A stretch of 64,000 nucleotides of DNA, from contig JABSSW010000055.1 of assembly GCA_018902385.1 (NCBI GenBank), positions 229,823-293,822 on the forward strand, written 5' to 3'. Shown here piece after piece: positions 1 through 9,415 of the stretch; positions within the stretch are counted from its first letter, which is position 1; each line of letters begins with the position of its first letter. Under the pieces are notes generated by a model that searched no databases, was not told the origin of the DNA, and saw nothing but the letters and a program-made list of their open reading frames with translations. The stretch is from Physcia stellaris. Taxonomy: Eukaryota > Ascomycota > Lecanoromycetes > Caliciales > Physciaceae. Made by a program: the position numbers and the translations under genes.

Positions 1-209
1 ACAACTAAACAATCATGGATAGTAGAGCTTCCTCTAGTCTTGAGTTGGAAGTTTCGATGAAATAGATCTCGCATTTGCGAATCATTCAATCCTCACTAGA
101 CTCAATATTGTCCGTTGGTTGGGGGAGTTGATGTTGCTGATTGAGGTTGCTCGAACGGATTTTTGCAAAGATTTCCCATCAAACTTTCCCCGCCTCTCCC
201 GCCTCACCA
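1..209. other. 5' flank of aldehyde dehydrogenase gene
   Basis: No gene is seen here. An in-frame upstream ATG at 141 would add 23 residues to the aldehyde dehydrogenase. The ATG at 210 is preferred because it places the hydrophobic anchor right behind the start. Confidence 0.4.
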
Positions 210-2421
210 ATGGACAGCTTCAACCTCATCCTTCATAGCGTGCCTTTGACTGCCCAACAACTGCTAGCACTCCTTACCGCTGCCCTGTGTTCCTTTATCA
301 TTCATCGATTGATCTTCGCTGCCGACCATGAAGCGCCAATCGAATACTCCATTCCCATCCCTGAACAATGCTTGCCGAAATGGGAAAGCCGCGTCTTAGA
401 GCAGCCAGACATAAAGGCAGGCCCAGCCTCCCACCGTCCTCTGAGCCGTTCTACAGAGCTTATGTAGTAACAATGCTTAGATCCCCGGATCGAGCGCCAT
501 ACAATGCTACTGCCCCGCAGACGGCCGACTGCTTGGTCTGGTCAACCCAGCCGCACCTGATGGCATCGACCGAGCCATTGCAAAAGCAAAGGATGCACAG
601 ATAGAATGGGCAAAGACAGATTTCGGACAGCGAAGGAAGGTTCTGAGGACATTGTTGAAGTAATAGCCGAGTTCCTCCCGGCTTGAACAGACGCCAGGCT
701 GATTAGGGTGTTGGCTTCAGGTTCATCCTCGACAATCAGGAGACCATTGCTACGGTAGCATGCCTCGACTCTGGCAAAACAAAGATTGATGCTATACTGG
801 GCGAGATACTGGTCACGGTTGAGAAGCTGAAGTGGACGATCAAGCATGGCGAGAAGGCGCTTCGGCCGGAGAAGAGGCCTACGAGCTTCCTCATGATGTA
901 CAAGAGCAATGAGGTCAGATGGGAGCCATTGGGTGTGGTAGCAGCATGCGTGAGCTGGAAGTAAGTCCTTAGAGAATACCTCTAAGTTGGCAACGGCTGA
1001 CCATATTGTAGCTATCCTGTATGGATCAGTGCTGTTCCCCTTGCGAGTCCACGCTGATAGCTGGTGCCGCAGTTCCACAACTTCATGAATCCTATCATAT
1101 CCTCCCTCTTTACCGGGTCAGCGATCGTCGTCAAGGTCTCTGAACAGACTGCTTGGTAAGTGGTCCTCCATATTCCCTCTTGGTATTAAGCATAGCCAAG
1201 AAGCAGGGCAAACCATGGATTGAACCTTTTCACACTCTCCTCACGCCTCCCAAAGATGGCGTCTATCGTATTTCCAAATCTGATGCTAAATCAACTCTCA
1301 GGTCTCTCGCCTACTTCACCACCGTCGCCCGCACCGCTCTCACCGTATCCGGGCACTCTCCACACCTTATCCAGCCGATCGTGTGCTGGCCTACCACCGC
1401 CCCTCATCTAACCTCCCACCCCTCAATCGCACACCTAACATTCATCGGATCGCGCCCCACCGCACACCACATCGCCTCCTCAGCCGCAAAGTCCCTAACC
1501 CCCCTCTGCCTCGAACTAGGCGGCAAAGACCCAGCCCTCCTCCTCGACGACATCCCCGCCTCCCGCCTCCCCTCAATCGCCTCAATCCTCATGCGCGGCG
1601 TCTTCCAATCCGCAGGCCAAAACTGCGTCGGCATCGAGCGCATCATCTGCCTCCCACACACCTACAACCATCTCCTCGCCCTCCTGGAACCGCGCATCCG
1701 CGCCCTCCGCGTCGGCAACGCCCTCAAGGACCCCAACGAAGTCGACGTCGGAGCAATGATCTCGCCCTCCTCCTTCGCCCGCCTCGAAACCCTCATCTCG
1801 GACGCCGTCTCCCAGGGCGCGCGCTGCCTCGTCGGTGGCCAGCGCTATAACCACCCGCTCTACCCCTCCGGCCACTATTTCGCCCCCACGCTCATCGTGG
1901 ACGTGGACCCCTCGATGGCGATCGCGCAGGAAGAGCTCTTCGCGCCAATCTGCGTGCTCATGCGCGCTCCGACCCTCTCGGCCGCTATAGATATCGCAAA
2001 TTCCACGCCGTACGCGCTCGGAGCTTCGGTGTTCGGGGAACGGAAACAGGATCTGGAGAGGGTGGTGAGGGAGGTGAAAGCGGGGATGGTGGCCGTGAAT
2101 GATTTCGCGGTGTTTTACGCCGTGCAGCTGCCCTTTGGCGGCGTGGGCGGGAGCGGGTATGGGAGGTTCGCGGGCGAGGAGGGATTGAGGGCGCTTTGTG
2201 GTGTTAAGAGCGTTTGTAGGGATCGGTGGTGGTGGGCGGGCGTGGTGGCGGGGCGAGGGTCGGGATGGGGCATAAGGACGCAGATCCCGGCACGCTTGGA
2301 TTATCCCATTGCGCAAGGCGCGAAGGCGTGGGGCTTTGCGAGGGGGATTGTGGAGGTTGGGTATGCGGAGGGCTGGACGAGGGGGTTTAGAGCCGTTGGG
2401 GAGATTCTGAGGAATTGCTGA
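210..2421 (+). CDS. Membrane-anchored aldehyde dehydrogenase, MSC7-like
   Basis: NAD(P)-dependent aldehyde dehydrogenase of the fungal MSC7-like type, expected to oxidise aldehydes at an internal membrane; the substrate is unknown. Inferred exons are 210-416, 481-659, 721-960, 1012-1018, 1073-1155 and 1302-2421, which join without a phase error into 611 residues. An N-terminal hydrophobic segment (about residues 14-31) is a likely membrane anchor. The family signature IQCYCPADG follows. LELGGKDP supplies the general-base Glu310, and GQNCVGIERI carries the nucleophile Cys347. Two splicing oddities are visible: intron 1 (417-480) has a GC donor, and exon 4 is only 7 nt (CTATCCT), which restores the conserved SWNYPFHN. 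The coding sequence from 1302 is strongly GC-rich, unlike exon 1. Family assignment is firm; the exact aldehyde is not. Confidence 0.9.
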
Positions 2422-2840
2422 AGTATGTAGTCGCGAATTTCGATCCGTGCTTATTTGTCATGGTTCACACGAAGCAGAAAACATCGATCTCGATTGGTGA
2501 CAGGAAGGAAGCATGAGCCACTAATCTAAGGTATCGTAGAGAGTAGAGGGGAATAGCACGCACGCACGCAACAACCACCCGCAACACCTCCGGGACTAAC
2601 TATCCATGCCGAGGGGAATAAAAAGGGACATACAAAAGGCTGATTATTGGTATCATCGCAGAAAAACACCCAGAAGAATGTTATTCTTCCCATTACAACA
2701 ATTGCACCCCGCTCCCCGTACTGCAGCACCGTCTATCTTTCCATTTTTTGTGTTTCGTTGATGCCACTCTCTCTCCCATGTTCCTTGACCCTTCGGAGTG
2801 TACTTGCCCCAAATAAGAAGAATCTACACTCCTCGCCCAA
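2422..2840. other. Convergent 3' intergenic region
   Basis: This lies between the 3' end of the aldehyde dehydrogenase gene and that of the convergent small-protein gene. It has a short CACG repeat near 2560. No coding signal is seen on either strand. Confidence 0.4.
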
Positions 2841-3363
2841 TCAGCTCTCACGCTCTCCCATCGTGAGTTCAAGGACAAGACACCACTCACCCCTCATCAA
2901 GTGCACAAAAACCATCCCTTTGTGTCTCGAGAGAGAGGGACACACAGGGGAGGAAAGGCTAGACGGCGCTTCTCCCCCCGCGACGACGGCCCCGCCGCGG
3001 CCGCAGGTGAGGCAGGAGATGATGATGTCGAAGAGGGAGACGATGCCGGCGATGATGGCTTGGAGGACGGAGCCGATGCCGTTTACGATGGCCATCAGGC
3101 AGGCGCCGATGGTTTGGAAGATGGATTTGATCTGGTTGGGGGTGGGGGTTAGTGAGGGATTTTGAGGGGGTGGTGATGGGGAGTAGGGGATTGTGCTTGT
3201 GGAGGGTGAGATCAGATGTCTGCTGCTAGGATGCTGAAGCATTGAAGCTCAGTAGCTAGCTGTCTGATCTGGAGCACCCATTGCTGGGTCGGTTTTATGG
3301 TGATTGCACTTGAAGCGCACCGGATAGAGGGTTTGGACTTACACAAGATACGACGGCACCCAT
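2841..3363 (-). CDS. Small conserved fungal hydrophobic protein (MGAVVSC family)
   Basis: A small protein of a family widespread in filamentous ascomycetes; its function is unknown. Exon 1 (3363-3343) encodes MGAVVSC. A GTAAGT donor at 3342 and a CAG acceptor at 3132 define a 211-nt intron, and exon 2 continues IKSIFQTIGACLMAIVNGIG and then FDIIISCLTC. The central part is one or two amphipathic or membrane segments. From the family I expect a short Arg/Gly-rich tail. Here the reading frame runs on for 52 residues of Ser/Gly-rich sequence to a stop at 2841. The neighbouring frame directly after CLTC reads PRRGRRRGGRSAV and stops, which looks like the true tail after a one-base loss. The N-terminal Gly2 followed by Cys suggests lipid modification (inference). 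Confidence 0.65.
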
Positions 3364-4102
3364 CTTGAATGATTTGCGCCGGTAGCGATTCTTGAGCTGG
3401 TGCTAGGTATGTAGAGGTTGGTTTTGAGAGGGTTGAGCTTGAGGGATGCGGTTATGGATGCTGAGTGTGGTGACAGAGCAGGGGATTGTGATAAAGGTGT
3501 GGAAGAGTCGGGATTGAGTGAGGAAGAAGGTTTGTTTTGAAGTGCAAACAAAGCTTAAGTATCTGTTTCCCTGTAAGTCCTTCCGGTGTCAAGCCTAAAT
3601 TACACAGAGGAAAGAGCGACCTTGTGTGCCGACACCCCTCACTTTCAAGTACAAATGTGTGTTGTGAGTGAATGAAGGGTCAAACAGGGAAGAATCGAAA
3701 GTGCAATTTCCTGAAATTGTTTTGGACGTGGCCCATGCTTCTTATATTCACCCTGCATCACGCGGCAGACACGTCATGTCGGTGCAAAACGTCAACATCT
3801 CACAAAGTCTCTTTTGAGCGTGTTCGCGGGGACTGATGGGAGCGCTTATGGGTCAGACGATGCGTGTCGTTGAGCAATTACTCCACTGGGATAAGAGAGA
3901 TGAAGCAAGGTCCGTGAGACGAGCCCCTTGGCGCGTCGTTGCACCACTTGCACAGCCACTTTTCAGCCACTTTTATGTCGATCTTTGCATAGCTTGCGCC
4001 ACGATACTTTCGTGAGCTTGGCAAGAGTAGAGCTTTGATTGGCTGGTGGTGGCCGTTGATCAGAAGCTAATGATTAGTGCTGTCGATCGCTGTGGCTGAT
4101 CG
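3364..4102. other. Intergenic region between divergent genes
   Basis: About 740 bases between the divergent small-protein gene (minus) and the F-box-like gene (plus). It should hold both promoters. No conserved RNA or ORF is recognised. Confidence 0.4.
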
Positions 4103-5722
4103 GTGGAGACCCGATTTGCCGATGCTCTCTTCCACTCCCAGACGCTGTATCATACGTACAATTGTCCCTTGGCCAGCTTGGCTAGAACCTCACGTCGTCT
4201 GGCACGAGTCATGCCAGGATCAAATGACTTGACGCCTGTTCGGATACGCGGCAAGAAACAGCACAGCAAGCCTGTTGATGCCGGTCCCGGCTCCTCGACT
4301 ATCGTCCATCGAACATCCTCCCAGCCGTCTTCTCCTTTGCCCGGCCGCTCAAGACGGACCCGCAAAGGACGCCTCCAAGATGTTGGGCTATCGTCTTCAC
4401 GGCCTGACACATCGTCAGCAACCTCCCCTCTCGAACGTCTGCCTACGGAATTGCTCGAAGATATATTCTTCCGATGTCTCAATCTCAGCCTGCCTCGTGC
4501 TTCGCTTGCACTTGGGCAACAGCTCGCTTCATACCATGTCAAAAGCAAACTTTACGCCTTGGCATTTTCCGGAGTACCACTGTCTCGCGTTGGTTATCGC
4601 TTAGAAGCGGAAAGTTTCCTAATTGACATTTTAAAGATTGGAAACGACGAGCAAGGACTAATATCGAAATTTCAGTCCGATGTACTAGCGTTGAGATGGA
4701 TGACTCCGACCTTTCTTCGGCATTCAATGGACCGACTTCTCATCAAGACAACGGTGATGGCCTTTAATGAGCTGGACATTGGGTGGATAAAAAGTGAAAA
4801 CGCCATCGTCGAGAGCTCTTCTTCTCAATCACTGACCGAGGCCATGACCGAGTTCTACAAACTTGCGAGATCTAGAACAGACTCAATACTTTCAAACATC
4901 GACGCCGAGAGCGGGCGGTGGTGTTACGAAACCAATAAAGAGGAGGTGTCTTTCAACTTGAGGCTTCAGCAAAGCTTCCCACATTCTGTAACCATCCGAG
5001 TTTGTACTTCTGGTCTCAACTTTGATACTGGGCCTCATCCTCTCCGTACGAGAGTCATAAGCTTTAGGCAGCTGCTATATTGCCAAGGGGGTTGTCGCAT
5101 ACCACAGAAGTTACTTCACGGTCCGTGGAGCATCCCCAAATGCGCAATGCTCGCACAACTTGTAAAATCTGGCTGTCGGCTTGATCAATCTGGGAGCACA
5201 ACCGATGAAGAAGTTGCCAGCCAAGGTCTCAAAGATGCAATTGCTCAATCTTTCATTCGTGCCATTGTCACTCTTGTTGGTTCAAGACGTGATCGCAAAG
5301 AAATATATGACGACACTGGATGGGGACGTAATCAAGGCGACATTAGAGAACGTTTGAAGTATTTCCATACGTCTTATGTAGGTGTCTCGGTCACTACCGA
5401 ACATCTGAAGTTCGCTCTCGACAATAATAGCTCAATGGAAGTTCTCGAGTGTTTGATCGATGCTATGCGTAGCAATATTGATTGGCAAGATGAAGAAATC
5501 CGGGAATACATGTGGGAAACCAATGATGACAGACGGTCCTTCTTGCGCAGTAGATGCTGTGACGACAACGACATCAAGAGATACATCTTGGAAACAGGGG
5601 TGGAACCGGATTTTTACGACCAAGCCGAGATCCCGTCGGCCTCTTGGATCCGCAGCAAGCCCTCGTGGCATGGGGAACGCGAGTTTCCGGGATACATGGA
5701 AGCATACTTCATGACTGCCTAA
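4103..5722 (+). CDS. F-box-like hypothetical protein
   Basis: A single-exon gene of 539 codons. After a basic, low-complexity N-terminus (KKQHSK, SRRTRKGR), residues about 108-160 contain SPLERLPTELLEDIFFRC. This is a fungal F-box-like signature and is followed by LPRASLALGQQLASYHVKSK, as in a large group of fungal F-box-like proteins of unknown substrate. By family knowledge it could act as the substrate adaptor of an SCF ubiquitin ligase. The rest has no domain I can name and is rich in Arg/Asp. A shorter start at Met 4211 (MPGSNDL) would drop 36 residues. It keeps an ordinary codon mix and shows no breaks. Confidence 0.7.
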   Translation: METRFADALFHSQTLYHTYNCPLASLARTSRRLARVMPGSNDLTPVRIRGKKQHSKPVDAGPGSSTIVHRTSSQPSSPLPGRSRRTRKGRLQDVGLSSSRPDTSSATSPLERLPTELLEDIFFRCLNLSLPRASLALGQQLASYHVKSKLYALAFSGVPLSRVGYRLEAESFLIDILKIGNDEQGLISKFQSDVLALRWMTPTFLRHSMDRLLIKTTVMAFNELDIGWIKSENAIVESSSSQSLTEAMTEFYKLARSRTDSILSNIDAESGRWCYETNKEEVSFNLRLQQSFPHSVTIRVCTSGLNFDTGPHPLRTRVISFRQLLYCQGGCRIPQKLLHGPWSIPKCAMLAQLVKSGCRLDQSGSTTDEEVASQGLKDAIAQSFIRAIVTLVGSRRDRKEIYDDTGWGRNQGDIRERLKYFHTSYVGVSVTTEHLKFALDNNSSMEVLECLIDAMRSNIDWQDEEIREYMWETNDDRRSFLRSRCCDDNDIKRYILETGVEPDFYDQAEIPSASWIRSKPSWHGEREFPGYMEAYFMTA

Positions 5723-6186
5723 CGTCAACATTTGAGCAAGCAGGACGGTGCCCAGTTTTTTGTTGCTCCCCATCTATCTTTCATTTTCGCCGAAGCACAT
5801 CAGCAACACCATCCTTCTATTCTAGGCATATGACGATATTTGTACTTACCCTCCAGTCTGCGAACTCCCAACACCTACATCTCCAATGCATCTCGTGTAT
5901 AATCTCTAATATGGCATGTTTTGCTTACGGTTGGAATGCTCTGGGCAATCCATACAATACGAGTCGCACGTCAGCAACGGGTGATAGCGAAAACGAGCCA
6001 CACAGCATTTTTACGATAAACGAGAAACCCTTTGTCCCTGCGGTAGCACTCCATTTGATAGTCATCCCATCTCATGGAGAATACAGTTTGAGATGATAGA
6101 AACATGAGATAAGAAAGACGTACGAAAGATGCTATACTATCGGGCTCGACGAGGGTTTGAAGCCGGCACTGACTATAATTCCGATT
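5723..6186. other. Intergenic region
   Basis: The 3' flank of the F-box-like gene. Only short, unconvincing reading frames are present, and nothing is recognised. Confidence 0.35.
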
Positions 6187-6315
6187 TCAGACAAGGCGGT
6201 GTACGTCACCGAGCTTATCTTTGAAGAGGAGCGTCTGATCATTGGCACCGGTAGGTAGAGCTAGGACAAGGTTCGCGACGAGGGCCATGAAGGGGATGTA
6301 GGTGACGGACTTCAT
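6187..6315 (-). CDS. Possible small secreted peptide
   Basis: A 42-residue frame beginning MKSVTYIPFMALVANLVLAL with a stop at 6187. The start has a basic residue followed by a hydrophobic core and the small residue LALPTG, as in a signal peptide. About 20 residues of mature peptide (NDQTLLFKDKLGDVHRLV) would remain. No cysteines are present. An additional downstream exon cannot be excluded. It lies divergently from the NCS1 permease, 350 bases away. I do not recognise a family; only the signal-peptide-like start supports the call. Confidence 0.3.
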   Translation of the reverse strand: MKSVTYIPFMALVANLVLALPTGANDQTLLFKDKLGDVHRLV

Positions 6316-6664
6316 GATGTAAAGACATTGATGGCTCTTTAGAAATACAAGATCTGTTATTCTCGACAATTTTTGCATTTCTCCTGCGCCAGATCATCGT
6401 CTTGCATTTCCGTTTTCATTTCCTCGGTGCTCGGTGCTCGTGAGAAACTATTGGGTGTCCATATGTATATTGCGCCATGCATTCTGCACGATGACGATAG
6501 CGCGTCATGAGGAATATACTGATCGACTTGTGGTAGATGATACCAAGTATGGAGCCTCTTCATCTCTCATTGCCATTGTTTTATTTATCATTTCTAACTC
6601 CTGGCATCTGGAGACTTTTTAGGAGATAGCAAATTGTTCTCACTAGGGATTTTCACGCGACTGA

Positions 6665-8682
6665 ATGGACAAATTGAAAAGGTTCCACGACCGCCACTTA
6701 CTTCTTCACCCCGAACCAGGGTCGTTCTCTTCTGAAGCTCAGCTTGCGCGATGGAGTAACAAAGATCTTGACCCAGTACCTCGATCGCAGAAGAAGTGGG
6801 AGTGGTATCATGTTGGCGGCTTCTGGATCGCAGAAGGCTTCTCCGTTGGCCAGCTGCAGACTGCCTCGGCAAGCGTTGCAGTTGGTCTTAATCCTGGCCT
6901 TACTCTGGTTGCTTACCTAATTGGCAACTTGATGGTGGCTGTTCCTTGCTGTGCTAGTGGTTATATTGGGTCAAAAGTGAGTCCTCGGCTTTATCCACTC
7001 ATGCCCTTCCTGGATTCTGATACGTCCCGACCATGTGCAGTATGATTGTTATCTATTAAGTGCTGACTTTGGAACAGTATTCGATCAACTTCCCCGTTAT
7101 ATCAAGAGCGTATGTGAATCCGACAACAGTTATTGCTATAAGCTGCTAACGGACTCTACAGATCGTTCGGCCTCTGGGGCTCTTATCTTCCTATAATCAT
7201 CCGGGCAGCGGTCGGTCCAATATGGTACGGCATTCAGTCTTACCTTGGTAGCCTTGGAGTTCAACGCATGATCGAAGCGATATGGCCATCATTTACAACA
7301 TGGCATACGAGCTCGATACCAGCCAGCGCAAGTATCGATGCACCTGGCATACTTAGCTTCACGATCTTTTGGTTGCTTTCACTACCTTTACTTTATCTCT
7401 CAATTCCCACACTACGATGGCTCTTCCTTGTCAAAATCGTTCTTGTGCCATTCATTTGGGTTGCACTCTTTACCTGGGCTTTGACTGCAGCTGATGGTTT
7501 TGGCCCACTTCTAACGATGCCAAGTAAAATCGAAAATGGATTGTCAGTTGGCTACGCCTTCTTTTACGGTATTACGGCAGCATCTTCAAGTGCCAACACG
7601 TTCTCGATTAATATGCCAGATATTACGCGATACGCACACAACCCTCGCTCCTCTACCTTGGCTCAAGCAGTCTTCCTACCTGTTTTTCTCACGCTCACAA
7701 GCATTCTCGGAGTAACTCTAGCAGCGACTTCGCAGGTACTGTACGGCCAGGTGCTTTGGAATCCCGTAAGCATTTTTTACTTTACTTTGCATTCCTTGAG
7801 TAATGTGACAATCCAGAGTCATCGGAGAAGTTTGCCAAAAGCGGCTGAAAATTGACTGTTGAAAGGTCATTGTTACCTTTTTTAAAGCAACGTACTGATT
7901 CGAAAATCCTAGCTCGACATGGTGAAAATGTGGGACAATCGAGCTGCAAAGTTCTTTGCCGGACTCATATTTGCGTTCGTCAACATGGGAAATATCATTT
8001 CAGGCAATTCTGTCCCTTTTGGCAACGATGTCATGGCTTTATTCCCGCGATATCTCACCATTAGACGTGGCCAATACCTCTGTGCTATCCTGGCATTTGC
8101 AATCTGTCCTTGGAAGATCGAAGCCAGTGCATCGCGGTTCCTCGCATTTCTCAATGGCTACTCTATCTTTCTCGGACCGCTTGCGGGCGTAATATTGACC
8201 GACTATTATATTGTGAGGAGAATGGCGCATTACAACGTCTACAACCTGTACAAGCCTCAGGGCATATACTGGCATTGGAATGGTGTCAACCTACGCGCAG
8301 TTGCTGCGTTCTTGGTTGGCATGCTTCCGCAATTACCCAACCTTGTCTACCAAATCGATCCAAGCGCCACCAAACTATCACGGGGCTACATCGACTTTAC
8401 ATCAATGTCATGGCTGGAAGCTGTTTTGTTTGCTGCGTAAGCCATTCCTCTACCCTCTAGTAACGAAATGGAATCCTTCTTACGGGCTTCGTGCGCTGAT
8501 GACATTACAGTTTTTCGTATTATTCACTATGCCGCCTGCTACCGTTTGAATTACGAACAGAAGAAGAGGACAAAGCTGCATGGGCTATCGAAGGTAGTTC
8601 TCCGAATTCGCCTCCATCAGCGGACAACGACCCGGAGAAAAGGTCAGACTCTACCACAATACAAGGAGCATATTCTGTTTAG
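6665..8682 (+). CDS. NCS1 family permease (uracil/allantoin type)
   Basis: A plasma-membrane proton symporter of the nucleobase-cation-symport-1 family, related to FUR4/DAL4-type uracil, allantoin or uridine permeases. Exons 6665-6976, 7078-7109, 7162-7765, 7913-8436 and 8511-8682 join in phase to 547 residues, the usual family length. Visible motifs are GGFWIAEGFSVGQLQTASAS at the first membrane segment, SINFPVISRASFGLWGSYLP (helix 3 region), NMPDITRYA and NISGNSVPFGNDVMALFPRY, each typical of the family. About 12 hydrophobic segments are present. The C-terminal cytosolic tail is acidic and Ser-rich (ELRTEEEDKAAW), suited to ubiquitin-controlled turnover (inference). The 147-nt intron before LDMVKMWDNRAAKFFAG has a TACTGAT branch-like site. 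The precise substrate cannot be read. Confidence 0.85.
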
Positions 8683-9415
8683 TTAAGGAGATGTGTTTGC
8701 ATTGAGTTGCTAACCCCGTAGCGATTCGGGGGAAAACTGTTTCATACCAGATTGTAACATCGACGAATTGAACCAGGAAATGCCATCACCGCTTTACGAG
8801 AGCTTCATGCGATATGACGATCGATTTCTCTTGGACCGCACCGGACTTACGTTGTAGCATGCTGCTGCCGCTAAACATCTACACTCTAGTAGATCTCCGA
8901 ACTAACCCGAGACGCTTAACCCTTTCAGCATACTCGTAGTCGTACTCATACCTCGTCTAGGCCCTACGAGTGACGGGCCTTTCTCCACACTGGCTTTTAG
9001 GAACTTGACCCTATCAGTTTCGAAGCATATAACCGCCGATCGATTCCTTCAAACAAGATTTCGTCATTATCCGAGGCCAAAGCCTATCACTCGACCCCAA
9101 TTTCAGCCTTCAATGTGAGATGTCTTACCTTATGCAAGCTAAAACCACATGCCAAACGGCACATCTATAGAAGATGGTTGGATGGCAACTGCAGTAGTCA
9201 AGAAGTGCACATACCGAGCGCCTCCCGCGTACGATACTGATGTCATTGTACATTCAAACTACCCATAACCTCGACTTCGCTCCTCTCAAAGATGGCTTAC
9301 TTTCGAAACATCCCCGGATCCCACTTTATTCAACCCTGCTGGCTGTGACGATTCATGCAATTCAAGGCCAGTATCTTTGAAAAGTCTCACCAGCCGGTAT
9401 CTGTCTTATAAACTT
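8683..9415. other. Intergenic region
   Basis: About 730 bases with no convincing reading frame on either strand. It holds the terminator of the permease and the promoter of the A-domain gene. Nothing else is recognised. Confidence 0.35.

Noticed and set aside
1582-2316. Long minus-strand frame over the aldehyde dehydrogenase
   Set aside because: It is an antisense frame kept open by GC-rich codon bias, with no family resemblance.
2901-3152. Plus-strand Asp/Gly/Glu-rich frame
   Set aside because: It is the antisense shadow of the MGAVVSC-family exon.
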